A stretch of 64,000 nt of DNA from Apoda limacodes (Eukaryota; Arthropoda; Insecta; Lepidoptera; Limacodidae), in the NCBI GenBank assembly GCA_946406115.1, contig OX291557.1, positions 16,896,501 through 16,960,500 on the forward strand. The letters are read 5' to 3'. The position numbers and the translations under genes are program-made. The notes below the pieces were generated by a model, which did not search any database, was not told the origin of the DNA, and saw nothing but the letters and a program-made list of their open reading frames with translations. Of this stretch, positions 22,613-34,945 are shown piece by piece. Each line of letters begins with the position of its first letter. Position 1 is the first letter of the stretch.

Positions 22613-24800
22613 ATCACTAGATACCTAATTTCATAAAATTTACAGAATGTTTAACTTACTGAAACTCTTTCAAAGATTAACTTTTAATCAAGTTAATAAA
22701 TATTTTTAAATTAACATTTAACTGTAGTACGTCGTTATAGAAGCGACAGCAAACTGAAAGGTTCATTTATAAATTGTAATATTATTACGCTACCATTTTA
22801 AATATTTAGCTCGTACGTAAGGATATGACAACAGACAATATAAGTAGACTATTTATTACGGAGGAACCTTGTAGAGACAACTAAGAAAATTAATGGTACA
22901 AACAACTATTTCATTGCTTCTGGAATGCCATAACCACATTCATTAAAACCCCTTTTTATAGCTGGCAATAATTTGTCATAAAAATATTTGCAAACACCTT
23001 TTTGCTTATATAACCTGGATGTTAATTGTCCTATCGTCAGACCACCATTGGCTCGCTCCCTTTTCCGTTGTGCCGTTGGTCTCTAATAGAGTTTGATATA
23101 GGAATGCAGACATAATTTGTAATGAGTAAGGTTCGTGAGATATTTCTCTACGCCTCAACTTGTTAATGGTTTCGCTTGTTACAAGGTTCTCATGCTTTCT
23201 GTACCTTCACTATTTGACTTTTTACTCTTCTGAGAGTCTTAGTGGCGTTATTTAAGATGAAATTGCTACTTCGTTAAAAAGAAACAACAAATATTAGTTT
23301 TTTCTGTACTGATTCCATAAAATATGTAATGTAAGTATACTTTTCGCTAACTGCAATTTTTGTATTATTTCCATTCAAATCTCAACACAATTTTAAAACG
23401 GTCTTAAATGAAAAAGAGTTTTGTGGTTGACAGGAGTAGTATTTCTGAAAAATGCATATTTGCATCCCAACACCAAATCAATCAATTCTTTGTGTAATAA
23501 ACCAAAATTGGTATCCTCATAGATTTGCAATAGCTATTTCTATGTTAATTTGGTACACCGACACTTTTTCAGTTGCTACAACCTGTGAGGTTTTCAAAAC
23601 GAGCTTGACTGTATTATACCCATTCTGATTAGGTATGTTTTCTAGGTGATGATTAGTTAAAAACTACTTAAAGCAAAATATTATATGATAATATTTCAAA
23701 TAATTTCTTTTCCCACATGAAATTCCATCCGATTTCCGAGATCCGAAAAACTTCCAAAACCCTTGATTTACGACCTGTCTGGCAAAATCCTTCAAGCTAA
23801 ACTCAGCTCTGCAAAATTGTGTTTTCTCGTTTCTCAATTGCAATTTTAAACGGTTCAGAACCGTATTTAAACAGGCATGGAGCAGAAATTAAGTGCAATT
23901 AGAGACGCGAGAAGGCGTCGTGAGGGAATTTGTTGAAAAAGCGGCGGAATTTGCGCGCACGCCAGCGATGACGACGCGAACGTGTCGATCGGAACGCGGG
24001 CGCTCTGGCCTTTCTTTCGTTCCTCCGTGATTCCTTCCTAGACGTGGTTACTTAGCCACAAAGTAAGTACTTTGTATGATCCTATGCTGATTAAGGTTTC
24101 TTTGACTCACAAGATCTCAGCACACAAGTTCGATATGAGTTTAATATTTAGACACACAAAGCTAATAAATAACCTCAAAATGATCAAATTAACTTTTTCA
24201 AATGAGCTTTAGGAAAAAACAGTATTCAATTATTTTGGTACCAACGTTTAAAAAAAGACATTTTACTGAGTTTTCCCTAGATTTACGCGTTAGCTGACGC
24301 CATCACATTAGGCAGCAATTTCTCGTCTCTGCTAACTTTACTGCATAACTGTAACTTTGAGGGACGGTTTATTCAGTGGATGATCTTGGTCACATTGGTC
24401 ACAACATATCACTTTGGTCGCATTATCTTATTTTATTTCATTTTACACTTTCACAAAAAGCAAACAATTTTAAATTGGCTGATTTCTATTTTGACTGCTC
24501 TCTACCTCCTGAGTATAGCTTCGGTTATACTGTGGTATGGCTATGCAATTCATGCATTGAATGAGCATTATAGGCCACATGGAGCCCATTCCTGAGTTAG
24601 AAGGTAGAGCGTAATTTATCTGTGGTTAGTGTGTGTTCAATACGTTCAATAAAAAAAGCTTGTAAACAAAACCCATCTTTACTAGCATACAAACCGTTTA
24701 GAATATTGTTAATTTTTGTCACAGTGGAACTAATTTTTAATTTTTACTTTCTTAAATTATTCTAATACCATTATCGAATTATATACTATTTACTTCTGCT
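22613..24800. other. AT-rich stretch with one GC-rich patch
   Basis: The patch at 23885-24040 (GCGTCGTGAGGGAATTTG, GCGCGCACGCCAGCG, GACGACGCGAACGTGTCG) stands out and could be a regulatory island. Two overlapping hydrophobic open frames at 24376-24595 look like AT-rich chance frames. No gene is supported. Confidence 0.4.
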
Positions 24801-24821
24801 TATTAATAAATTTATAAAATA

Positions 24822-24890
24822 TCTAATTTTCATTTTTCTGTTTACAGGTAAGTAATCATCGATCCTATACCTACACAACAATATGTAAGT
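24822..24890 (+). other. Candidate recursive splice site (ratchet point) with ratchet-point exon
   Basis: TTTCTGTTTACAG|GTAAGT at 24847/24848 fuses a strong 3' splice site to a consensus 5' splice site. A CTAAT branch-point word at 24823-24827 puts its A about 21 nt before the AG, an ideal distance. A second donor, ATAT|GTAAGTAC, lies at 24884/24885 and defines a 37-nt exon (24848-24884). All parts are in plus orientation, as at 124-189. The exon is too short to code meaningfully and would be skipped once the junction donor is used. Splicing itself is not shown. Confidence 0.6.
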
Positions 24891-25330
24891 ACCTACCATT
24901 AGTGTACCATGAGATTTAAAAATTGAGAATCATAGATTACATATAGGTACTCGCATCTTGCATCTGTAATAGATTTTCGATACTTATATTTTATTTATAT
25001 AAAATTTTATAAGTATATCTAGGTGTTAGTTACTTTAGTTATTTCTAGTGTTTAGTTTAACGAATAACGTACTTTTAGCTGCTAGTGGGCTTGCTATTAT
25101 AAAATTACCTAGTCAAAGAACCAAAAAATCATACCAAAATACAATTTGATTTAATACCGGACTCTTAATATTGATTGGACAGTCAAAACTGTCAGACTAC
25201 TTATGGCTACATAATCTTAAGTTCACTAAATTATAACATTAAATGAAAAATGAAAAGATTAAAAAAGTCTATTAATGAACAAGTTTTAAAAAAAATTAAA
25301 AAAGAAAAGGAGGCTAATTACATAAATATT

Positions 25331-25346
25331 TTATTTGCATATGCAT
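25331..25346. promoter_or_regulatory. POU-type palindromic site
   Basis: TTATTTGCATATGCAT contains an octamer-like ATTTGCAT overlapping TTGCATATGCAT, which is one base from the POU-dimer palindrome ATGCATATGCAT. It lies about 490 bp downstream of the second ratchet site. A single site can occur by chance in AT-rich DNA. Confidence 0.25.
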
Positions 25347-25424
25347 AGTAAACTTGCCGGAAAAAAGTGGTTAGTTCATTGATGACAACTTAGTAATGGC
25401 AACATCATGGCTGTAACGCCATAT

Positions 25425-25557
25425 TCTAAAGGTTTGCCTGGCAAAGATCGCTCTTAAGGGATAAGGTCATCTTCTTGTACTCAGCTTTCTTCCTATTACT
25501 AAGCTTTTATTGTATTTCATATATATATATATAGGTACCTAATGTACAATAAATGAA
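25425..25557 (+). repeat. Retroposon 3' end (LINE tail)
   Basis: GGTTTGCCTGGCAAAGATCG leads into CTCTTAAGGGATAAGGTCAT, a CTTCTTGTACTC segment, an (AT)n run and AATGTACAATAAA. This order (GATCGCTCTTAAGGGATAAGG, then an AATAAA-type end) marks 5'-truncated lepidopteran LINE tails and mirrors 16148-16265. Confidence 0.65.
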
Positions 25558-27750
25558 AACTGAATGGAAACTGAACATGACTAAATGAGTCATGGCCAGC
25601 GAAATGTCAGAAAAAAAAGGTGCATTAGTAAGAAAGTATAAAAATAAAATACATTACAATAGATCCTGCGTAGTTTGAAGACAAGTTCTAACTTAACACA
25701 CAAAAATGGCGATTATGTGTGTGTTCGCGTAGTTTGCAGGACTACAATATTGCAGCTCAATCAGTGCGTCCATAAGGTGCCGAGCATGGCGCGCATTGTT
25801 CTGGGAGCCGTGTGTCTGAGTTACTGCCCATAACGAATATAACTGTTAATTATATACTGCATATTCTGCGGTGCTAAGAGTACTTTGTCTGCTGTTATTT
25901 ACGAGGAGTTGAAGAGTCTTACATTTAGTTTATTTAATGTGTCGGAATTAGCTTCTTAAAGTTCCATTCGTTTAAATACTAGAAGTAAAAGTTCCTACAA
26001 ACTTAGTTATTTTGTACATGGGTCTGTTCATAGTATAAATTATATAAAAAAGTATAAATTTATAATAATAACTTAAAAGCGGGATCAATGAAGCACCAAA
26101 AAGCTAACTTCCAATATTTTCGTACTTTTACATTTTTTTTTATCATAGTCGCCCTTTTTTAGATTACTCTACAACTTATTGATATACCTACTTAATATAT
26201 CTGAAATTAAATTACTTAACTTGAAAGCTGCGAAATCTGTCTGTTCATATTGTCTTTCATGACAACTATCAAAAAATTAATCTTTTATCGGTAACTATTT
26301 CTGAAAATAACCATCACGTAGTTGATGAAAATTTGGATCAGGTAATATTTGATAAATATGATAGTTTATATCTTTGTGACATCTGCTATCAGATCGATGA
26401 CCTCCTTCACTTGGGTAAACTTATAAGGCTTAGTTTACTAATCTAAAAAACAAAGTGTCGATGACAATGGAAAAGAACAACAAAGAATGAAAAAGAATTG
26501 TCATTATTTAAGATATAATTTCGAAGGGAAGAGCGTCAGACGATGAAAAACCGCACAACAGTTTTACTGCGACACTGACGATGGTTTATGGGCCATCTGT
26601 CGCGGCCGTCGAGAGCGATCCTTCGATTAACACTCGAGGCAACGATTAGTTAAACTCCTTCAATGTAACATACTTCTTTGAACAATGTTAACACTGGTAA
26701 CTATACAATGTTGCCAGCTAAACACTTATGTGAAGCCGAAAAATAAACGTCATTAACTAAAGTAAACTTTGTTAATTCAACCACTTCCGTGGTATTTTTT
26801 CATATTTCTAAAACCTTAACAAATACAGACCTAAAAAAATTACTTATGCAATAGGTAGCAGATTGAAAGTGATTCTTTGAGAAGTTCTTAAATCGTGGCC
26901 CAGTTGCAAAAATCGAATTAAAACATTTTGAGAAGGGGTCAACCACTGGATAGGTGTCCGCAGCGCTGGTTGCACATATTTTAATAAGCCTACAAGCATG
27001 CGTAGCGTACTTCAAAGATAGGCATGAATGTTACCTACCTAAGACCTTGCTGATGGTCGGCGGCACCCAGAGATGTTATATGTACAATCATTATTGTATC
27101 CATACAATAATTTGGCCTTTAACACAGTATACAATAATGTTTTGACTATTGTATGCAAAAGTACTATAAATTAGGGCTTACACTACACACAGTCTTTTTG
27201 TTTCATTATACGATTGGTTTTTAGTAAGCAAAATCCAAGCCGCAAACGAAGAAACTGCAAAGAGTGAAAGTTTTTCAGTATCCGTAGATCAGTATTTGTT
27301 CCCATCGTTGTTGGTAGGAAATCATCTTAAAATGCTGTCTAGCCCGCCTGCAAAATAATTGCCACAGACGACGTCTAACATCAAAAATTCAGTGAGTAGA
27401 GGGCGCTCGCCGAGATAAGATGTGTGATTTTTAAGCGTTCACGCTAAGGCCGCCGTCATCTATAGCTCGCGTACTTGATGCAACCCTAGCAAAGCGAGCG
27501 CCTCGACCACGTGATGTTAATAACCCAAATATAAATCATACCACATCACAATACACGTTCATACGTCCATATTTTTAGTATTCTTCAAAATTATAGACTT
27601 TCGGAGCTTGATGCCTTTTTCATTAAAAGACAAAGGATCCTATATAGTCGTCGAACTTACGAACACAAAGTAACCTTATTGAGGTTCTGATTTTACCTTA
27701 CGAAGTACTGAACCCTAAACACATAAATTACTGTTACAATAGTTTTTTTC
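25558..27750. other. Mostly unique stretch
   Basis: The patch at 25690-25830 has GC-richer words (GTGCCGAGCATGGCGCGCAT). The patch at 26545-26650 has GTCGCGGCCGTCGAGAGCGA and GATTAACACTCGAGGCAACG. The patch at 27385-27510 has GAGGGCGCTCGCCGAGATAA. None resembles a gene or a repeat that I know. An open frame at 26800-27145 has no domain. Confidence 0.35.
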
Positions 27751-27754
27751 TCTC

Positions 27755-28030
27755 TTTAAGACGAAAAAGACGTAACAACAGAAACTGAAGTATCGGCACT
27801 ACCGTGATTAATTGCCGCACCAACAATTAAACGGGTCTCCGGAGTGGACATAAAACAAACTGTCCGTCCAAGAACAACAATGGCCGCCGGACGAATGGAC
27901 ATAGCCGCATAAAAACTCTTACGACATAAAATATTAATAGAAATGCACGTGTGTTCATTGTCAATAAATTATCCAAGTGACGGAGCAATAAAAAAGTGTA
28001 TTCCTTGTGAGTGAATGGAAGGCAGTGAGG
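27755..28030. promoter_or_regulatory. Candidate cis-regulatory island
   Basis: Homeodomain-type words (GTGATTAATTGCCG, CAACAATTAAACGG), a Sox-like AACAATGG, a GCACGTG-containing GAAATGCACGTGTG, and CATTGTCAATAAATTATC are packed between moderately GC-rich spacers. The density and variety of TAAT and HMG words resemble developmental enhancers. There is no conservation evidence. Confidence 0.3.
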
Positions 28031-28924
28031 AGGCTTCGGTGCGAGGTAGCCAATAAAAGTGGCTGGAGTTGGTCGTAAACTTCCGCTGTAGACTGCGTGG
28101 CGAGACGCTGCAAGGCCGCAGCCTCCCGGACACCTCTCATCTCATCTCTCTAGAGATACACTTCTCTACGATCACACATGGCGCTGGTGATGTCTACTGT
28201 CACTTTAAAGTTTATTGACCTTTTCTTTTTATGAAAGTAGCATCGCAATACGTTAATCAAAGTGTTTCGTTTGTCCATTATGGATAAATTTGCTTACAGA
28301 AAAAAATATATTAGAATATTTACATTCCACGGCTTATTCGTAATAATCTGCATCGTATATCGCTTTAATGTATATTTTTTTTTTAATAAGCAAGGTATAA
28401 TTTTCCTAGTGCATAAATGTCTGTATTCTTCTAGAACTTCCGATCAAAACTCGTCTACTTCCAATTTCTAACGCATACTGACCATTGGCCCATGACTAAA
28501 GTCCCAGGTAAAGATTTGGAAAAACTAGTTGTCGTCAAGATGGTCTGGTGAAGGAAATAACATACTGGTGAATAAACTGGTGCTATGGGTGAATAAATAC
28601 CGAAATGTTGAGTTGGATGAGGTTTTCTCTATTTCTTTTATATGGTCATTTATATATACTATAGGCTATATATACTATAACCTCGTACTGCTTTTTGTAG
28701 ACATGTCAATAAATAAACCGTACCTTTATTTTGAGTTGAAAATGAAATTGCATAGCAGGATAAATGACTCACCTTATAGGTGCCGAAGATCTATTTTTTT
28801 TAAAGAGCCCTTTGCAAATCTTTACTAACCGTATACAAAACTAACCATTTTTATTAAAAACAATAAAGAGATCAATCAACAAAGACTAAAAAAAAACGCA
28901 ATGGTTTTTTTACACCTTCTAAAC

Positions 28925-29228
28925 CATACTAATATTATAAATCCGAAACTAACTCTGTCTGTGCGTCTGATACCTCTTCACGCTTTAACCGCTGTACCAA
29001 ATAAGATGTAATGTGGCATGGAGATATTTTGAACCCCAAGAAAGGACAAAGGCTACTTGAAAACGTCAAGTGTGAGTCGATTTTGTTTCTATACTTGAGG
29101 GGTTGCAGTTGATATCCTACTTCGATAACCGAATTTAGGGAACTACGGGCAAATTTGGCATGGAGGTAATTTGAGTCCCGCAGAAGGACATAGTGGACAT
29201 GCGAGTGGAACCGCAGGCAAAACTAGTG
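28925..29228 (+). mobile_element. Helitron-like (Lep1-type) element with an internal module duplication
   Basis: It starts CTAATATTATAAATCCGAAA and has ACCTCTTCACGCTTTAACCG and AAGAAAGGACAAAGGC. Near the tail it repeats part of itself: TGGCATGGAGATATTTTGA (29013 region) and TGGCATGGAGGTAATTTGAG (29156 region) each precede an AAGGACA word. It closes GAACCGCAGGCAAAACTAGT. It looks like two copies recombined. Confidence 0.75.
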
Positions 29229-29229
29229 T

Positions 29230-30385
29230 TTTATAAAAATCGAATATTAGTGGTGGAAAATGTTTTTTTTTAATGACGCAAATATGTAAGTATAGGCTAA
29301 GACGTAAAAACAGCACGCAATAAGGCCTTGACGGCATACCTTATGTTGACGCACAAAAACAAACTAATGCTAGTTAATGTGTTCCCTGCCGTAATACAAT
29401 AAGACCCATGAAAATTACATGAGTCACATGGACCGTTCGAGAGATTTCTTTCCTGATCCAACAGCCACACTAAAAGGTCAGGAAAGATGTAAATTAAATT
29501 ACATCGGATAAATAATTTATAGAAAGACTGTACAATAGACGGACGGTTTGACGTATCGGTAGATATAATCAGTGACCCTCTGCTACAGCCTCACCTCTAA
29601 TCTTTACTAGTTCATCTCCTAATAGGTACCTCGTTTCTCTGTGGAACAAAAAATATGTAATGCTTTTAATTAGATTAAATTGATTTAATTCATATCGATC
29701 GGTCGCGGTGATAATATTGATTAAAGAAGGCAATTAAGAACCACAAATACCTAATAGGTAATTTGAAGTTACTATTTAAAGACATTTTAATACGCTTGTG
29801 ATATATCTAAGCTAGAATATAAGATACTATATTTTACCCCCAGCTAGGCCCGCGTGAAAATCGGTTACAATTATTTCTGTTTAAAGTTATTATCGCAATT
29901 GGTTGCTTCTTAGCGTAGCTAAGTAATAACAAACAAATACACCTTTATAAATATGTTGTTATTAATTAGTCAGGTGTTAGTACAAGACGTTTCCTGCGGC
30001 TTTACCCTTACCGGCATTTACTTATCGACGTAGGATTTCTAATATACAACCTATGTGCACCCTGAAGGTCCATTCCTAATATTGGTAAAATTGTTGAATG
30101 TTCTGGTTTTTTTTTAGATGTTTCTAAGAATGCCTTCACGGTTATATTTTACTAAAAACGCAAACAGAACCGAAAATTGCCACTTTGGAGACGAATAAAA
30201 ATAATATTATAAATATAAATACGTGTCATACGTAGTTTTAAAACTAGTTTTTAAAAATCTTACAATAATTTTAAATTTCCCTATTTAACGATTCTGCGCA
30301 ATAAGAAAACATCCCACTATAACTTGGGGACGACAATTTTTCTTGTGAAATAGGTATTATGAAGCTACATTTGCACTCCATTTCA
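29230..30385. other. AT-rich stretch, nothing recognised
   Basis: No gene or recognisable repeat. A few GC-richer words (near 29400 and 29830-29860) are isolated. Confidence 0.4.
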
Positions 30386-30390
30386 TAAAA

Positions 30391-30505
30391 AATAAGAATG
30401 CAAGTAGGTCTAAACTCTCGAGACCCGTGAAAAAACTTGCATACATTTCATTAACGAATTCAGTCTGGCGTAGGTAGGTACTCAAAACTGTTTGCAGTAT
30501 AGCCC
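30391..30505. mobile_element. Truncated foldback hairpin element
   Basis: GAATGCAAGTAGGT and AAAACTTGCATACATTTCAT are the inner arms, followed by an outer arm (AACGAATTCAGTCTGGCGTA, AAAACTGTTTGCA). These match the right arm of 41184-41321. The left outer arm is missing or decayed, so this copy folds only partly. Confidence 0.6.
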
Positions 30506-30892
30506 CCAGAGCTACTAAATTTTTATTTTTCATATTTATTGGATTATATATTGTATTATCTACCTAATCGCTGCAAGTACACTTGCATTCATTAACATAC
30601 ACAAATTTCATATATCACAGGGATACTGTGACACGAATACCTCGTAACTCTGTAAACTTCAAATATTTTTCATAAAATTGTAAATTAAATTTCAAGTATT
30701 TTAAGTTAAATTATATGTCGGCATTTTCGGTATTTTACAGCGTTTGAACAACAATTAACAATAACAATAGAATAATAGATAGCAGAGGTTTTTTTTAACC
30801 TGTGGCAAAAAGGATTTTAATCTTTTAAGTTGCCGGTATCCAAAATTTGCAACACACAAAACAATATGGTCGCTACCTTTGATGAGCGGGTT

Positions 30893-31028
30893 GTATAGTG
30901 CAACAGCAGTGCTGATACGGTGGTAAAAATCAAAACTACAGTCGCCATATTGAAATGGTGTAAACTTACAACGACACTAGCGACCATACCAAGGTCAGAA
31001 CTTTAGAAAAGTTTTTCGCACTGTAGTT
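30893..31028. mobile_element. Diverged copy of the 6563-6690 TIR element
   Basis: It shares ACGGTGGTAAAAATCAAAAC, TACAGTCGCCATATTGAAAT and ACGACACTAGCGACCATACC with the 6.6-kb copy, in the same order. Ends TAGTGCAAC and TTTTTCGCACT are weakly inverted. More decayed than copy 1. Confidence 0.55.
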
Positions 31029-31468
31029 TTCAATTTTGCCGTTAAACCGTAACACGATGGAAAGTATTATTTAGAAATATACCTTTTTTTCAACACATCG
31101 GTATTTATTATTTACTAACTTACATACCTATATATAAAATCATTTTAAATTCTAAAATTAGTTTTTAGAAAATGAAATATGTATGCAGCTACGGTGACTT
31201 TCTCTACCATACTAGCGCCGCCCTTGGTTATTATTTATTTCCTATTCGTCCAAAGCTTATTTCAAAAATGTATCACGTCGAAATTATAACACAAGTCATA
31301 GGCTATTTTAAAAAGGTTTTTTTTTTGTATTGTTCCTGCAATCCATTTGTAAATATTATTTGGCATTTCTGTTAAAAGTGCCCCACATAATATGTGAAGT
31401 GAACCTTAATTAACTTTTCTGCTAAAGAAGAGTATGTCCCAAAAACAATACGGTTGCATTGTACTTCT

Positions 31469-31612
31469 CAGCTCCGTGGCTCAGTGTGCAATGACCCGAC
31501 TGCTGAATCAAGGGGCGTAGGTTCGATTACCGCACAAGACATCAAAATATGGTTTGTACTAAGAGGAAATAAATAATATCTGATGGCGGCGCTAATTAGC
31601 TGCTAGAGGGCC
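31469..31612 (+). repeat. SINE head joined to a MITE end
   Basis: CAGCTCCGTGGCTCAGTG and box B GGTTCGATTAC (31469-31540) match the SINE head at 2925-3108. Instead of the usual SINE body, 31573-31612 carries TATCTGATGGCGGCGCTAAT and GCTGCTAGAGGGCCC, the right end of the TTAA MITE at 5465-5662. The expected TTAA after the end has become CTTAGG. It is either a deletion-generated fusion or a MITE that entered the SINE and then lost its left part. Confidence 0.6.
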
Positions 31613-31619
31613 CTTAGGT

Positions 31620-34360
31620 ATATCAACGTAATTTTCTGGCGTATAATAATATTAAAACACTAAAATTTGATTACCATGATAACGATTTGCATAATAGCTT
31701 TTAGTTCGTGGAAAAGTTCGACACTCAAAGAAGTTTACTTAGGGTTGAGCTTTGTAAGTATACCACCCAGCTTTTATTGACAAAAATTCTCATGTATTTG
31801 ACAAAACAATAAGACACGTCCGTCGAACCCTCGATCGTGATCCATAAAGCGCGAACTTAGCTAATGAACAGTGAAAAAAAACATAAGTACATTTCTACCA
31901 TGTTTGCTTTTGCACTGAAAATAATGTTTTTTTTAATTTTACACTCGTAAGGGGCATGTTATAAGGTCGCAAATGTTTCACAGACGAGGAATGGATAGTA
32001 AATATTGATTTGTTGCTTCATATCTACCTGCGCGCACGCTTGCAGCGTATTGTCTAGCCCTCTCAATGCGAGCTGCACAGCCGGCTTTCATTGACACAGG
32101 GTTGGCAAAATTGTTCTGTAAATAAATACTTTTTTAAAATTTAAATTTAAAAACTTTTAGATACCTAGATGGTTTAATGGGAAAATATATTTTACCTACA
32201 AATCTAAAATTAAAAAAATTATAAACACATATTAAATAGGTACTGCAACATTATTTATTTAAAATTACAAACGCTTGGTTTGTTGCGTTGCGTTAACTCA
32301 AAAAACTCTAAATAATAATTACCTAAGATGGAATCATCTTTAATTTGTAACAGTAACAGGTTACTAACATTTGTTCCTTTTTAATTTTAAAGTTGTTTTT
32401 TTTGCAAATTATTTAAAGCAAGAGTCTCTACCACCCCTGTTTTAAGTTCATACACCTTTAACAAAGGATCTAATAATTATTATTTCTCATCTGCTACGTT
32501 TTGTCACAGTTATCAATCAAAGCTTACGCCATTATTTCCTCCCTTTTTTTCAAATGCACTTTGGCATCTATTTGTCCTATTCTATCACCATCCAATGTAA
32601 TTATGTGAACACCTGGGCGCAAAAGAATGTCGCACAAAGAGACAAGCAATGACGATCCCAATCTTAGATCGAGAATATTTTATTACCGAGAAAGCCTTTT
32701 GCTTCATTAATTATGAAACACAATACCCTTTTCAATTTTCTTAAAATATATTTTTCTTAGAATACTGTCATAAATTGTTTGATAGATTACGTCTTTTGTT
32801 GTTTTTTTTTTAGATTTCATTTAATCAAATATTGCTACCGATAGTGAATTTTGAAAAAATCTGTTTTGATATCTTAAACCACGTGCTATTATATAAAAAT
32901 TACAATAATTAGAAATTAGTTATATCAACAAACGAACCTACTTATATTAAAGTATAAAATTCTATAAATTAAAAAAATCGTCCAAATTACTACCAGTTGG
33001 CATCCATTGATGTAAACAAAAAAGATGTTTTTATCAATTTTAGCAATGTGGCTTACGCTTAATGCCAATGCTGATTCGCTGACCTAGGTAATCGCCAGCT
33101 CTCCGATTGTGTGAGGTAGAGACCAAGAGTTTTTTAGCTCTTTATATAAACTATGAGCCTCTGCCCCAAAAACCCATGGTCTTCACTTCCGCATTGTCAG
33201 CCTCAGACCAGGCTTTCTGACTATGATGATAATAACTTAATATTTTTCAATTGCTGAGTGATTTTGCAAATTTTTTAATATTTTACATTAACGAAAAAAG
33301 AATCCTAAATGTCCCACTGCACGATCTTTATTATTCTTAATGCTTGATGATTCAGTGAGATATCTAAGACAAAACCTACAGCCTTGGAAAAGTAACTAAG
33401 TACCAAAATTTTAGTTCCTTATAACTACAACTTATTTAATATCAGGTTTGTTTAAAAAATAACAGTGACTTTAAGACGAGATGCACCTCCTTGCACTTCG
33501 TTAATGAAGAAATATTGCAGGATTTTGATAAGCATTCCGATAAGTCGCCGCCGCGAGCGAAAAACGAACCCATGCCAGTATTACCTAATTATAAGCCAGA
33601 CTGTAAAATTAACTCTAGCTTACCTTAAGAACATTATCTGATTAAAACATTACTGACTCAAAATTTTCGTAACATAAAGTTAGAAATCAACCACGACGTT
33701 AGTTTTCCTTCGATAAAAAAACTATTTAAACATAATGGTCGATCATTTTATCCCATTTTAAGACGTTCGAAGCCAAACTAAATTTAGTATCGAATTTTAT
33801 ATCTTGTCTAGAGGTAATAAAGCGTGCTTTTGAATATATATGAGATCACTGATAGTTCCACGTATTAAATTGAATCCATATCGACGGTCAGCAAATCCTG
33901 GATTTGTTTGTTTAGGTCGAAGCCACCCTAAAATATTTATTTTATCTCGGTTTGCTGAAGTCACGTCAGTTTGTTTCCATTTTTACCATCCTTTAACAGA
34001 TAGGATCGATATTGGTTATAATTTAAATAGCCGCTTACTTCTAGCGTTGTTTACACGTCCATTCGTGAAGATATGTTAAACCAACATCTTCTCATCCAGC
34101 CTTATCTTAATCAAATATGTCTTCGCGGAATTTAAAGGTGTCTTCAAAGTATATTATTGATTTTGAAATCTTTATGACCTCTATATTTGCTTTGTCTTGC
34201 ACCAATAACAATTTTTACTTTCTTTCCAATGTTTGTATTTTCATTGATATTTGAAGTATCCGTTATTTCATTCGATTTTATCATTACAAAATGAAAAAAG
34301 ATAAATGCACGTATGGGTTCTTTGAAAGTCATAAATACTACTTTAGCTACAACCTCTGCT
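31620..34360. other. Mostly unique AT-rich stretch
   Basis: No gene. The patch at 31960-32110 is GC-richer (ACCTGCGCGCACGCTTGCAG). The patch at 32510-32700 is moderately complex unique sequence. At 33090-33235 GCCTCAGACCAGGCTTTCTG and TATGATGATAATAA may be a retroposon tail. Open frames at 33840-34079 and 34144-34332 are not recognisable proteins. Confidence 0.35.
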
Positions 34361-34369
34361 GTTTATACC

Positions 34370-34540
34370 AGTGGCGGATCCAGGATTCAGGGATCTTTCG
34401 GGTTTCCGCAATTTTTATATGAGTATTTTTGATACCTTATAATTTTAACCATATCATATTTAATAATCGATACGTTGCTTCTGATATTTTGGGGGTAGGT
34501 ATTTAAAATATAAAGTGACCTTTTCCATCTATTCTATACA
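34370..34540. repeat. Possible DNA-transposon end (CAGTGGCGGATCC)
   Basis: CCAGTGGCGGATCCAGGATT resembles the terminus of hAT-like MITEs that I recall from insects, followed by GGGTTTCCGCAATTTTTA. I found no matching inverted end, so this is at most a truncated copy. Confidence 0.3.
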
Positions 34541-34681
34541 GAAAAAGTCACATAGCAAATTCCGATTTTCTTTTAAAATAGACCTTCGACATTGGCTTAG
34601 GCTTTCGTTTTATGATACCTATTCTATAACCTTAATTATACCAATTCTATTATTATGTTAAAATCAACTTTTTACGTTTAT

Positions 34682-34945
34682 TTTTATACAACTAAGGTGG
34701 CAAAAAAGCCTACGGCCCACCTGATGATAAACGATCACAGCAGCCTAAAGACGCCTACAAAACCCGGAGCATCACTTAACTTCTTTCTTGAAGCACCCCA
34801 TACTGTAGTCCTTAGAGAAAACCTTAGCAGGGATTCCTCAACCTAAATGTTCACGGTGGGAAGTTTTTTCTGAAACCTCACTGTGCGCGACCGCTTAGAT
34901 TCTACGATGTGAGAATGAATTCCCAGCCGATGGCGAGACGTACCT
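34682..34945 (-). repeat. LINE 3' end (GTGGCAAAAAAGCCTACGGC family)
   Basis: The plus strand reads AACTAAGGTGGCAAAAAAGC, CGGCCCACCTGATGATAAAC, then CAGCAGCCTAAAGACGCC, and runs on to CCCAGCCGATGGCGAG. The minus strand is therefore the 3' end of a common lepidopteran retroposon with a short A-rich tail. A much shorter copy with a target duplication is at 58642-58720. The 63-codon open frame is part of this repeat. Confidence 0.65.

Noticed and set aside
24376..24595. Two overlapping hydrophobic open frames that resemble a small membrane protein.
   Set aside because: T-rich DNA gives Leu/Ile/Phe-rich frames by chance. Two frames are open at once, and there is no promoter or splice signal.
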